A DNA stretch of 64,000 bases from Aquimarina amphilecti. GTDB taxonomy: Bacteria; Bacteroidota; Bacteroidia; Flavobacteriales; Flavobacteriaceae. The position numbers and the translations under genes were made by a program. Where the stretch lies: NCBI RefSeq assembly GCF_900109375.1, contig NZ_FOAB01000012.1:32897-96896 (forward strand), written 5' to 3'. This document shows, piece by piece, positions 55,007-63,670 of this stretch. Every line of letters begins with the position of its first letter. Position 1 is the first letter of the stretch. Under the pieces are notes generated by a model. It ran no database searches and was not told the DNA's origin. It saw only the letters and a list, made by a program, of their open reading frames with translations.

Positions 55007-55107
55007 AAAAAAAGGCAAGCTACCTACATCACACTGCTACAACCGTTTACCTTTGCTGCGTTCCCGCCCTGGAGGATTCAACAGGAGCTAGTTGTGTAGG
55101 ACTTGCC
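55007..55107 (-). ncRNA. ffs: Signal recognition particle RNA, small bacterial type
   Basis: On the minus strand, GGCAAGT near the 5' end pairs with GCTTGCC at the 3' end (55101-55107 with 55014-55020). The apical domain reads CCAGGGCGGGAACGCAGCAA, the conserved SRP core with the GGAA tetraloop-type turn and the asymmetric loop bound by Ffh. The gene ends in a run of seven Ts (55007-55013). No Alu domain, so it is the 4.5S type of about 95 nt. With Ffh it targets nascent membrane proteins. Confidence 0.93.
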
Positions 55108-55111
55108 GGTG

Positions 55112-55141
55112 CAAAGATACAATCTTTACTATATAAAACAA
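55112..55141 (-). promoter_or_regulatory. ffs promoter, full Bacteroidota consensus
   Basis: On the minus strand TTG (55139-55141), a 19-bp spacer and TATCTTTG (55112-55119). This places the transcript start at the GGCAAG that forms the base of the SRP RNA stem, which supports both calls. Confidence 0.85.
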
Positions 55142-55196
55142 TGATTTTTTAAACCCAATTAAAATAAATATCTTGCTCTAAATATTACCAAATATC

Positions 55197-56246
55197 ATGA
55201 ACAAACGTAACCTATTCGTCATCATTACATTATGCGCTATTATTTTTTCCTGTGGCAGCAATATTGATGCGAAAAAAAAATATTTTTCAATTAAAACCGA
55301 TAACAATAAGACCAAATACAAACTTGGAGAAACGGTTAAAGCGAGTATTGTTAACAAAAAAAAAATCGAAATCGATTCTGTTGTATACTTTTTAGAAGAT
55401 GCCAGATTAAATACTACTAATGAAAATGGATTAGAAGAGAAGCTCGATAATGAAAGATTAGGAAAACATCTTCTAAAAGCCATTGTATATTATGAAGGTA
55501 AAGAAGAAGATATATATCAAAAACTTACTTTTTTTAATAATGCACCTCCCAAACTATATAAATATAGAGTTATAGCCGAATATCCGCATGATCAAAGTGC
55601 TTTTACCCAAGGATTGGAGTTTATAGGAGATACTCTCTATGAAAGTACTGGTAAGAATGGTTTATCTTCATTACGAAAGGTGGACTATAAAACTGGAAAA
55701 GTAATTATCAAAAAAGATATTGATAAGAAATATTTTGCAGAAGGCATTACCATTATTAATAATAAAGTATTTCAACTCACCTGGCAATCTAAAGAAGGTT
55801 TTATCTATGACTTAAATACTTTAGAAAAAACAGGAAGCTTTGCATACAATAAGAGTAAAGAAGGATGGGGATTATGTAATGATGGCAATCAGATATATAA
55901 AAGTGATGGTACTGAAAAGATCTGGATATTAGATGCTGAGAATTTGGCTGAAAAAACATACATAGAGGTTGCAACTCACAACAAGGTAAAGTCAAAATTT
56001 AATGAATTAGAATGGATAGAGGGGAAAATTTATGCCAACACTTGGCAAAAAGACGGAATTGCTGTAATTAACCCATCGAATGGAGCCGTTGAAGCGGTTA
56101 TTAATTTATCTGGTCTAAGAGAAAAGGTAAGCCAACATTCTGATCTAGATGTACTAAATGGTATCGCTTACAAAAAGGACACCAAACAATTATTTGTAAC
56201 TGGTAAAAACTGGGACAAACTTTTTGAAATTGAGATAATTAAGTAA
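55197..56246 (+). CDS. Glutaminyl-peptide cyclotransferase lipoprotein
   Basis: 349 residues. Lipoprotein signal MNKRNLFVIITLCAIIFSC. An N-terminal beta domain of about 90 residues precedes a five-bladed propeller of the plant/bacterial glutaminyl cyclase type: YPHDQSAFTQGLEF, YESTGKNGLSSLRKVD, AEGITIINNKVFQLTWQ, EGWGLCNDG, and NELEWIEGKIYANTW. The enzyme turns N-terminal Gln into pyroglutamate. Periplasmic proteins of Bacteroidota often expose N-terminal Gln after signal cleavage (several here end ...Q at the cut site), so a role in capping exported proteins is plausible. Confidence 0.9.
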   Translation: MNKRNLFVIITLCAIIFSCGSNIDAKKKYFSIKTDNNKTKYKLGETVKASIVNKKKIEIDSVVYFLEDARLNTTNENGLEEKLDNERLGKHLLKAIVYYEGKEEDIYQKLTFFNNAPPKLYKYRVIAEYPHDQSAFTQGLEFIGDTLYESTGKNGLSSLRKVDYKTGKVIIKKDIDKKYFAEGITIINNKVFQLTWQSKEGFIYDLNTLEKTGSFAYNKSKEGWGLCNDGNQIYKSDGTEKIWILDAENLAEKTYIEVATHNKVKSKFNELEWIEGKIYANTWQKDGIAVINPSNGAVEAVINLSGLREKVSQHSDLDVLNGIAYKKDTKQLFVTGKNWDKLFEIEIIK

Positions 56247-56337
56247 TCAGCCGCTTAATCTAAATTTATATTTAAAACAATTATTTTGTAACATCACAAT
56301 AAGTACTTCGTTATTATTATAGACAGATAATAAACCG

Positions 56338-56345
56338 TACCTTTG
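56338..56345 (+). promoter_or_regulatory. -7 box of the DEAD-box helicase gene
   Basis: TACCTTTG matches TAnnTTTG exactly, 18 bp before the ATG at 56364. It overlaps the alternative TTG start at 56343, which is therefore rejected. Confidence 0.55.
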
Positions 56346-56363
56346 CGGCTTATTTTTATTTAT

Positions 56364-58130
56364 ATGAACAAATTTGAAGCATTAGGCCTCAGCGAAGCCA
56401 TTATTAAGGCGGTGGATGAAATGGGGTTTGAAACCCCTAGTGAAGTACAGGAAAAGGCGATCCCTATTTTGCTTGATGAAGATACCGATATTGTAGCATT
56501 AGCTCAAACGGGAACAGGAAAGACCGCTGCATTTGGTTTTCCTCTTATTGAAAAAGTAGACAGTAATAGTAGAATTACGCAAGGATTAATTTTATCTCCT
56601 ACTCGTGAACTTTGTTTACAGATTACCAATGAATTAAAAAACTACTCTAAGTTTGTCAAAGGACTTCGTACAGTAGCCGTTTATGGAGGCGCGAGTATCC
56701 ATGATCAATCTAGAGAAATCAAACGAGGTGCGCAGATTATAGTTGCAACCCCAGGTCGTATGCAAGATATGATTAATCGAAAAATGGTAGATATATCCAA
56801 TATTGGTTATTGTGTTCTTGATGAAGCCGATGAAATGCTTAATATGGGATTTTATGAGGATATAAATGCTATCCTATCTCATACACCAGAAGACAAAAGC
56901 ACTTGGTTATTCTCTGCTACGATGCCTAGAGAAGTTTCTACTATTGCAAAACGTTTTATGCACGATCCCGTAGAAATTACAGTTGGGCATAAAAATACTG
57001 GATCAGAAAACGTTTCTCACGAGTACTATGTAGTAAACTCAAGAGATCGTTATGCTGCTTTAAAAAGGTTATCAGATGCGAACCCAGATATATTTTCAGT
57101 AATATTTTGTCGTACTAAAAGAGATACACAAAAAGTTGCAGAGAGTTTAATTGAAGATGGATATAATGCGGCAGCTTTACACGGAGATTTAAGTCAGAAT
57201 CAACGTGATTTAGTAATGAAAAGCTTTAGGAATCGTCAGATTCAGATGTTAGTTGCCACAGATGTGGCTGCTCGTGGAATTGATGTAAATGATATTACAC
57301 ATGTAATTAATTATCAGTTGCCAGATGAAATCGAAACGTATACACATAGAAGTGGAAGAACGGGTCGTGCTGGAAAAAATGGTGTCTCGATGGTAATTGT
57401 TTCTAAAAGTGAACTTAGAAAAATTAAGACCGTTGAGCGAATTATCAAAAAGAAGTTTGAAGAAAAGGAAATTCCTAGTGGTGAAGAAATCTGTCAGGTA
57501 CAATTATTTCATTTAGCTAATGATATTGCAAAAGCAGAAATCGATCATGAAATAGATAGTTATTTACCTTCTATTAATGAGGTGCTAAAAGATTTTTCTA
57601 AAGAAGAGCTTATCAAAAAATTCTTCTCTGTAGAATTCTCTCGTTTTCATAACTATTATAAGAAAGCTAAAGATCTTAATGCGGCAGGAGAAAGCAGAGG
57701 AGATTCCAGAAGAAGCGATGGTAGCACGCGTTACTTTATTAACGTAGGTGAAAAAGATGGATTTGACTGGATGAGATTAAAAGATTTTCTTAAAGAAACC
57801 TTAGATCTAGGGAGAGATGCAGTAAGTCGCGTAGATGTAAAAGAAAGCTTTTCTTTTTTCAATACGGAATCAGAACATCAAGATAATATACTTGCAATTT
57901 TTGAAGATTTTAAATTAGAAGGAAGAAAAGTAAACGTAGAAATATCTAAGGATTCTGGACGAAGCAGAGGTGGCAGAAGAAGAAGAGACGGCAACGGCGG
58001 TGGTGGTTTTAAAGGAAAACGAAGAAGCGATGGTTTTAAACCAAAGGGAAGAAATCGTCGTGATAATGATGGTGGTGACCGCGGAGGTAATGGAAGAAGA
58101 GACCGAAGAAAACGTAGTGATCGTAGATAA
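56364..58130 (+). CDS. DEAD-box RNA helicase, CsdA/DeaD-like
   Basis: 588 residues. Motifs: Q motif GFETPSEVQEKAIP, I AQTGTGKTAA, Ia PTRELCLQ, II VLDEADEM, III FSATMP, V ATDVAARGIDV, VI HRSGRTGRAG. A DbpA-type RNA-binding domain lies at about residues 450-530 (YFINVGEKDGFDWMRLKDFL). A tail of about 55 residues rich in Arg and Gly follows. It is predicted to unwind RNA in ribosome assembly or at low temperature. Confidence 0.95.
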   Translation: MNKFEALGLSEAIIKAVDEMGFETPSEVQEKAIPILLDEDTDIVALAQTGTGKTAAFGFPLIEKVDSNSRITQGLILSPTRELCLQITNELKNYSKFVKGLRTVAVYGGASIHDQSREIKRGAQIIVATPGRMQDMINRKMVDISNIGYCVLDEADEMLNMGFYEDINAILSHTPEDKSTWLFSATMPREVSTIAKRFMHDPVEITVGHKNTGSENVSHEYYVVNSRDRYAALKRLSDANPDIFSVIFCRTKRDTQKVAESLIEDGYNAAALHGDLSQNQRDLVMKSFRNRQIQMLVATDVAARGIDVNDITHVINYQLPDEIETYTHRSGRTGRAGKNGVSMVIVSKSELRKIKTVERIIKKKFEEKEIPSGEEICQVQLFHLANDIAKAEIDHEIDSYLPSINEVLKDFSKEELIKKFFSVEFSRFHNYYKKAKDLNAAGESRGDSRRSDGSTRYFINVGEKDGFDWMRLKDFLKETLDLGRDAVSRVDVKESFSFFNTESEHQDNILAIFEDFKLEGRKVNVEISKDSGRSRGGRRRRDGNGGGGFKGKRRSDGFKPKGRNRRDNDGGDRGGNGRRDRRKRSDRR

Positions 58131-58246
58131 TTTTTCTATGAATTAACTAAGTTATATGATTTTTGGTCCAATTTTTATGTTATGTTCGTACATATAGACC
58201 GTCATATATAATAGTTAGTGAATAGAATAATTATAAAATTAAGCTT

Positions 58247-59011
58247 TTGAAAAGAATTTTAATATACATACTACTTATTGCAGGCATTAATGCATATGCC
58301 CAGGATACTGAATCAGAAACTGTATCCGGAAAAGTGCTTAATGCCTCTACTGATAGTAAATTACAAAACGTTCACGTTGTGAACCTAAGCCAAGTTATAG
58401 GTACCGTTACTAACAAAGAAGGTGATTTTGAAATTAAAGCAAAAGTTAACGACACCTTATATTTTACATATATTGGATATAAACCGCTAAGAGTTCGAGT
58501 TACGAACGACTGGAAAAAATTTGGCGATGTAAAAATTAAAATGACAGAACTTGGTATCGCTCTTGAAGAAGTTGTAGTTGCAGATGTACAACTTACTGGA
58601 TACTTAGAAATTGATGCGAAAAAAATACCCGTATATAATAACTACAGATACAGTATTTCTGGATTAAACTCTGGATATGAAGGAGGTAGTAGACAACCAG
58701 GAGCGGTGAATAAAGTTTTAGGTGCTATTTTTAATCCAGCTGATTTTCTTTATAATATTTTTAGCAAACGATCTAATGAATTGCGTAAGCTAAGAAAGAT
58801 GAAGAAAGATGATGAAATAAGAAACCTACTAGAAACAAAATTCGATAGGGCTACCCTAATGGCATTATTACAAGTAGAACGTCTAGATATTGATGAGATA
58901 CTGCGAAATTGTAATTACTCCGCGGATTTTATAAAATTTGCTAATGACCTACAGATTCTTGATGCTATTAGCGAATGTTATGAAGAATATAAAGTCTTAG
59001 ATAGAAAGTAA
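58247..59011 (+). CDS. Exported protein with carboxypeptidase-regulatory-like domain
   Basis: 254 residues, TTG start at 58247 giving signal peptide MKRILIYILLIAGINAYAQ; no ATG fits. Residues 25-105 form the beta-sandwich domain found at the N-terminus of SusC-like receptors (VSGKVLNASTDSKLQNVHVV, GTVTNKEGDFEI, YFTYIGYKPLRV). No TonB plug or barrel follows; the rest is helical (NELRKLRKMKKDDEIRNLL) and unknown. Such proteins are common in Bacteroidota envelopes with no settled role. Confidence 0.8.
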   Translation: MKRILIYILLIAGINAYAQDTESETVSGKVLNASTDSKLQNVHVVNLSQVIGTVTNKEGDFEIKAKVNDTLYFTYIGYKPLRVRVTNDWKKFGDVKIKMTELGIALEEVVVADVQLTGYLEIDAKKIPVYNNYRYSISGLNSGYEGGSRQPGAVNKVLGAIFNPADFLYNIFSKRSNELRKLRKMKKDDEIRNLLETKFDRATLMALLQVERLDIDEILRNCNYSADFIKFANDLQILDAISECYEEYKVLDRK

Positions 59012-59018
59012 CACATTC

Positions 59019-59384
59019 TTATTTTAGAGAATGTAGTGATATACGATTACCTTCGGAATCAACAAAATAAGCCATATATCCATGTTCTTTGGATATCTGT
59101 GTTTTATTCGCTAATATTTTCCCTCCAGCATCCTCTACTCGACTCATTTCATTTGCTACATCGGTACAAGAAAAATAAATCATAACACCATTCTGACTTG
59201 GTTTATAATTATCTCCCGCTTCTATTAAAGAACCAGTAACTTCTCCAGCTACATTTTTATTAGGAAACCACCCCATTTGCAATCCACCTACATTATGGAT
59301 GCCAATTTCTATTTCAAAAACTTTTTCATAAAAAGATTTAGCACGATCCATGTTTAGGACAGGGATTTCAAACCAAGTAACCAT
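59019..59384 (-). CDS. VOC (glyoxalase/dioxygenase-like) family protein
   Basis: 121 residues, two beta-alpha-beta-beta-beta units. MVTWFEIPVLNMDRAKSFYEKVF and MAYFVDSEGNRISLHS are typical of small VOC proteins. Candidate metal ligands are limited, so catalytic activity is uncertain. Its stop lies 7 bp from the stop of the convergent gene at 58247. Confidence 0.85.
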   Translation of the reverse strand: MVTWFEIPVLNMDRAKSFYEKVFEIEIGIHNVGGLQMGWFPNKNVAGEVTGSLIEAGDNYKPSQNGVMIYFSCTDVANEMSRVEDAGGKILANKTQISKEHGYMAYFVDSEGNRISLHSLK

Positions 59385-59525
59385 AATTATCTATTTAAAA
59401 ATTTAGTGTTTAAGTTACAAATTAGATTTAAAATTATGTAGACGCTTTAAAAAAAAATTAAGTGCTTGTTAACCTTTAAAATTATTTAGCACTAATAAAG
59501 GTAACTTTAAACAACATACCATATT

Positions 59526-60218
59526 ATGAAAAAATTAAAAATAGTTTGCATATGCTTAGTTTCTTTATTCTTATTTAATTGCTCTAATGAAGACGACACA
59601 ACATTTACCGATGATATATCTTCATTAGAAAAAAGTAACGCTATAAATTGGGTAGGAACTTGGAACTCGACTTATGGCGAATTAAGACTGGTAGAGCATG
59701 GACAACTAATTTATGGGGATTATGCTAATATTGGTGTTATATATGGGTATAGACATTATATCAATGGTAAAGAATATTTTGAAGGAACTTTTGAAAATTA
59801 CTCAATGAATAGAAAAGGAATTATTCGTTTTGAAATGAATAACTCTAATTACAATAACTCTTTCTCGGGAAAATGGACTTGGGGTAACTCACCTAATTGG
59901 TATAACTGGAATGGCACTAAAACATCCAAAAGAGAACCTACTCTTCAAAGCTTTTATAATGTAAAAGGTCGTGTTTTTGACAATAGTACTTTTCAAACTA
60001 TTCAAGCCCCTATATCAATTGAAGTTTTTAAAAATGGAATTAGACACTTTACGACACTATCAAAGAATGGATCCTATTCTCTTCAGTTACCTAAAGGCCA
60101 GTGGGATTTGGTAGTTTCAAATGCTGCATACCAGAGCTTTTCACGAAATATTGAAGTAAAAGAAAATTATGACTACAATAATTATTTTACGCAAAACATA
60201 TACCTAATCAAAAAATAA
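59526..60218 (+). CDS. Lipoprotein of unknown function with C-terminal beta-sandwich
   Basis: 230 residues. Lipobox LFNC near residue 19. Residues about 40-135 form beta strands (NWVGTWNSTYGELRLVEHG, YEGTFEN-like turns, GKWTWG) similar to small lipocalin or avidin-like barrels in exported proteins. Residues 145-230 resemble the carboxypeptidase regulatory fold (YNVKGRVFDNSTFQTIQAPI, SYSLQLPKGQWDLVVS). Not recognised beyond that. Confidence 0.7.
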   Translation: MKKLKIVCICLVSLFLFNCSNEDDTTFTDDISSLEKSNAINWVGTWNSTYGELRLVEHGQLIYGDYANIGVIYGYRHYINGKEYFEGTFENYSMNRKGIIRFEMNNSNYNNSFSGKWTWGNSPNWYNWNGTKTSKREPTLQSFYNVKGRVFDNSTFQTIQAPISIEVFKNGIRHFTTLSKNGSYSLQLPKGQWDLVVSNAAYQSFSRNIEVKENYDYNNYFTQNIYLIKK

Positions 60219-60235
60219 ATTTCAGGATTTTATGA

Positions 60236-60272
60236 GTATATCCAAAGTTAAATATATCATCTTTGGGTATAC
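60236..60272. terminator. Terminator hairpin between converging genes
   Basis: 12-bp stem with one G-U pair (60236-60247 with 60261-60272), 13-nt loop, followed by TTTTATT on the plus strand. It lies after the lipoprotein gene and after the end of the small minus-strand frame. Confidence 0.65.
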
Positions 60273-60297
60273 TTTTATTCTATTTTCAAATAGAATT

Positions 60298-60441
60298 CTA
60301 AGAAGTACTTGTTCTTTTTTGAAAAATGTCGTGTACTACTTCTGATGTATAATTAATCGTTGTTTTATTAGGTTTAATTCCTGTTCTCACTTGCTTAAGA
60401 AGTGACTTAATCTTGTTGGTAGGCGACTGTTTTTTGCTCAT
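60298..60441 (-). CDS. Possible 47-residue basic protein
   Basis: An ATG-started frame too short for usual callers encodes MSKKQSPTNKIKSLLKQ followed by VRTGIKPNKTTINYT and a Ser/Thr-rich end. The composition (Lys-rich, no rare codons) looks coding. An exact -7 box lies 42 bp upstream and a terminator hairpin follows at once. Family unknown. It accounts for part of the 422-bp gap between 60219 and 60640; nothing else is seen there. Confidence 0.5.
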   Translation of the reverse strand: MSKKQSPTNKIKSLLKQVRTGIKPNKTTINYTSEVVHDIFQKRTSTS

Positions 60442-60482
60442 GACAAACATGTTTTTAGGGAGTTAAAACGATTAGTCCTTAT

Positions 60483-60490
60483 CAAATATA
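60483..60490 (-). promoter_or_regulatory. -7 box upstream of the 47-residue frame
   Basis: On the minus strand TATATTTG matches the consensus exactly. No TTG at the standard spacing. It supports expression of the small frame, with a leader of about 36 nt. Confidence 0.4.
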
Positions 60491-60640
60491 GGGAATTAAT
60501 TAATAAAACCTCTGATTTAAGCACATTAACCTTTTACGCGTAAACCATTATTTATAAGTTAATTACAAAAACAAAACAGGATGTCTAATTAGAATTTGTG
60601 ACTCGTTTATCACAATTCGTAAATGATTGTTTAGTATCTG

Positions 60641-61300
60641 TCAATTACCTTCTTTTTCGTATCTAGCAATTATTTTTTCATGACTTTTGATCACTTTTTT
60701 AGCCCAATCCAATCTTTTTTCTAATTTCTCTTCCTTTGATAACCCCCAACTAATATCAGAGTTTCTTAATAATGAAGTAACTTGTTGTAAAATAATAGCT
60801 GCAGAAACCGAAATATTAAGGCTTTCTGTGAAACCGACCATAGGAATATGTAACTTAACATCAGCTTCATCTAATATCATATCACTTAACCCTTCTTGTT
60901 CTTGCCCAAAGAAAAATGCAGAAGGTTTACTAATATCAAAATCTTTTAATTCAATAGAATTATCATGTGGTGTTGTAGCTACAATTTGATATCCTCTATT
61001 TTTCAATTCAGTAACACATGCCTTAGAAGTTGTATACCGATTTATGTCAACCCACTTTTGAGCTCCCATTGCAATCTCTCTATCTATACGCTTTGCATTT
61101 ATTTCTTCAATCACATGTACATTCTGAATACCAAAAACATCACAACTTCTGATCACAGCACTAGTATTATGTAATTGATACACGTCTTCTACTGCCACTG
61201 TAAAATGATTAGTTCGTTCCTCAATTACCTTTTTATATAAACCTTGTCGCCTGGTCGTAAGAAAAGATTCTAAATACTCTAACAATTTATAATCTACCAT
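60641..61300 (-). CDS. trmH: tRNA (guanosine-2'-O)-methyltransferase, SpoU/TrmH family
   Basis: 219 residues. SPOUT motifs: NTSAVIRSCDVFGIQ (motif 1 region with catalytic Arg), FFFGQEQEGLSD (motif 2) and IPMVGFTESLNISVSAAIIL (motif 3, knot). TrmH methylates the 2'-OH of G18 in tRNA. The N- and C-terminal extensions around the SPOUT core fit TrmH better than the short TrmL type. Monocistronic. Confidence 0.9.
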   Translation of the reverse strand: MVDYKLLEYLESFLTTRRQGLYKKVIEERTNHFTVAVEDVYQLHNTSAVIRSCDVFGIQNVHVIEEINAKRIDREIAMGAQKWVDINRYTTSKACVTELKNRGYQIVATTPHDNSIELKDFDISKPSAFFFGQEQEGLSDMILDEADVKLHIPMVGFTESLNISVSAAIILQQVTSLLRNSDISWGLSKEEKLEKRLDWAKKVIKSHEKIIARYEKEGN

Positions 61301-61690
61301 AGATTGCTAAAATATAAAACATTGATAATTTAGAAATAAAAAAAAGATGTTACTTAAAACATTTGATGTAATCACACCTTTATTTTTTTTAAAATACTTT
61401 TGAAAATAGCAGTAAGGGAATATCTTGAATAATCCGGTAATAAGGAAGACCTCTCTAATGTTACCCATACATAAGAGAGGCCATACTAAAATAAGATCAA
61501 AAGTTTTGTAAAATGTTGCTTAACGTTTTTATTCCCATCGTCATATAAAAATAAAAAACACAATATTTCGAAATTAAATTAGCTCCCATTAACAAATCAA
61601 ATTATTCTTTCTCATATTTTTTTAAAAATCATTTCAATATTTATGCCTAATTGTATTCTTAATGATTAAGAATCAAAAAAATATTACTCG
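61301..61690. other. Intergenic region between trmH and the OmpA-family gene
   Basis: 390 bp, AT-rich, no coding frame found. It holds a 19-bp near-perfect palindrome (61655-61673, ATTCTTAAT-G-ATTAAGAAT) close to the OmpA gene end, and a loose hairpin CCTCTCT/AGAGAGG (61450-61480). Neither has a T tract on the relevant side, so neither is a clear terminator. Confidence 0.4.
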
Positions 61691-63664
61691 TCACTCTAAT
61701 AAAATAAATTCACTTCTTCTATTTTCTTGATGTTGTTTTTCATTACAATTAGTAGTATTGTCACATTCATTTACCAAAGAAGATTCTCCATATCCTCTAC
61801 CAGTAATTCTGGATGGATCAATCCCTCCTCTTTCGACTATATATTTAATTGTACTTTTTGCTCGACGTTCACTTAAAGCTAGGTTATAGCTATCTGGGGC
61901 TCTACTATCTGTATGCGAACGAACATCAATCTTAATCTCAAGATATTCTTTCATTGCAGCTATTATTTTTTGTAATTCTATTTCTGCATCTGGCCTTATA
62001 AAAGACTTATCTAAATCAAAATAAATTATTTGAAGATCTAATACTTTAGCCAAATCATCACCAGGAAGTATTTCTTTGTTATTAAGACCTCCTTTTGATA
62101 ATTGTAGAGGTACTTTATGAGTATACTCCAAGGCGGTATTAGTCAATAATATATCTTCGGATGGGTTATAATTATCCTTAAGTGCTCTAATAATATAAGA
62201 TTCTTCGCATTCTACATTAAAAGAATATACACCTTTATCATTACTTATCGTTTTTTCAATTTCATTACCATCGTTATCCAATAAAATCACATTAGAATTA
62301 GGCAATACAACTCCTGTAAGGTCTTCTGTTATTACTCCAGACACATATTGTCTACAAGTAGTAATCAATTCATCTATTTGCTTAAAGCTATAAATATCAT
62401 CATTCCCTTTACCTCCTTTTCGATTACTAGAAAAATAACCGATCTTGGTTTCCTCATTTAAAACAAAACTAAAATCATCTTCTGAACTATTCACTGGCTT
62501 CCCTATATTATAAGGTATAGAAAAAGTACCTTCTTCTGGAACCGTAACAAATATGTCCAATCCCCCTAAACCGACATGTCCATCACTAGCAAAATACAAT
62601 CTTCCAGAATTACTTATATATGGGAAAGTTTCTCTTCCTTCTGTATTTATTTTATCTCCAAGATTGATAGGCTCACCAAACGTACCGTCCGGAAACACTT
62701 CTACTTTATACAAATCCGACAACCCTCTAGTATCAGGCATATCACTGGCAAAATATAGATATTTACCATCTGCGGTTAATGCCGGGTGAGCTACTGAATA
62801 CTCTTCGCTATTAAATGGTAACTCTTCTATATCAACCCACTTACTACCTTCTAATCTTGCTCGATATAACTTTAAAAGAATAGTTCCATTAGCATCTGAT
62901 TTAAGTTTCTTTTTTGTGAAATTATTTCGTGTAAAATACACTATTTGCCCATCAGAACTAAAAGAAGTGGAGGATTCATGAAACTTAGTATTTATCTTAC
63001 CTTTTAATTTTTTAGCTTGTCCTAATTCGTCTTTTTCATTTATAATATCAGATTTATAGAGATCTAAAAAAGGCATTTCGTTCCATTCATGAATGACTTT
63101 TGACACAGAGCGATAACTTCCTCTAGATGATGCAAATACAAGATTTCCAAGATTATCAAAACTAGGAGCATAATCAGAAAAAGAAGAATTGATACTTATC
63201 TTTTTGAGTGTAAACTTCCCAGATTGCATTTCAATAAACCTTAGATAATCACGTGTACTTACAAAATATACCGCACGCTGATCTGTATTTGTTATGTTAT
63301 AAAACATTTGCATTATCTGATCTGCTTCATCATACTGCTTAATACTTTTTAAACTTTGTGCATATCTAAATAAATATTCTGTATCTAAATCATCAGAGTA
63401 CTCTTTTACAAGTTTTTCATACCATACAACAGATTTTTCTAATTGTCCATTAAAGTAATAAGAATCACCAATTTTTTTAAATAAATCAGCAGAAGCATAT
63501 CCCTTCTCCGCCACATCCAAATAAATTTTACGAGCATCTACAAATGCATATCTTCTAAAATTTTCATCTGCTCTCATAAGCCGTTTTTCTTGAGCAATCA
63601 AAACACCAGAAAACATAAAAATTAAAAATGTAGAAATAATATATTTTACAAAATTCATAATCAT
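61691..63664 (-). CDS. OmpA-family protein with TPR and PD40 repeats
   Basis: 657 residues. A signal peptide (to about LIAQ, residue 25) is followed by tetratricopeptide repeats (about 30-125) and WD40-like PD40 repeats (about 165-430: YAPSFDNLGNLVFASSRG, AHPALTADGKYLYFASD, TFPYISNSGRLYFASDG, IGYFSSNRKGGKGNDDIYSF). A short carboxypeptidase-regulatory domain comes next (about 440-520), then an OmpA C-terminal domain (IYFDLDKSFIRPDAEIELQ to NRRSEFILLE) that binds peptidoglycan. It follows the PorP/SprF gene by 6 bp. The pair resembles SprF-OmpA units that assist export of large T9SS surface proteins. Confidence 0.9.
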   Translation of the reverse strand: MIMNFVKYIISTFLIFMFSGVLIAQEKRLMRADENFRRYAFVDARKIYLDVAEKGYASADLFKKIGDSYYFNGQLEKSVVWYEKLVKEYSDDLDTEYLFRYAQSLKSIKQYDEADQIMQMFYNITNTDQRAVYFVSTRDYLRFIEMQSGKFTLKKISINSSFSDYAPSFDNLGNLVFASSRGSYRSVSKVIHEWNEMPFLDLYKSDIINEKDELGQAKKLKGKINTKFHESSTSFSSDGQIVYFTRNNFTKKKLKSDANGTILLKLYRARLEGSKWVDIEELPFNSEEYSVAHPALTADGKYLYFASDMPDTRGLSDLYKVEVFPDGTFGEPINLGDKINTEGRETFPYISNSGRLYFASDGHVGLGGLDIFVTVPEEGTFSIPYNIGKPVNSSEDDFSFVLNEETKIGYFSSNRKGGKGNDDIYSFKQIDELITTCRQYVSGVITEDLTGVVLPNSNVILLDNDGNEIEKTISNDKGVYSFNVECEESYIIRALKDNYNPSEDILLTNTALEYTHKVPLQLSKGGLNNKEILPGDDLAKVLDLQIIYFDLDKSFIRPDAEIELQKIIAAMKEYLEIKIDVRSHTDSRAPDSYNLALSERRAKSTIKYIVERGGIDPSRITGRGYGESSLVNECDNTTNCNEKQHQENRRSEFILLE

Positions 63665-63670
63665 TATTTT

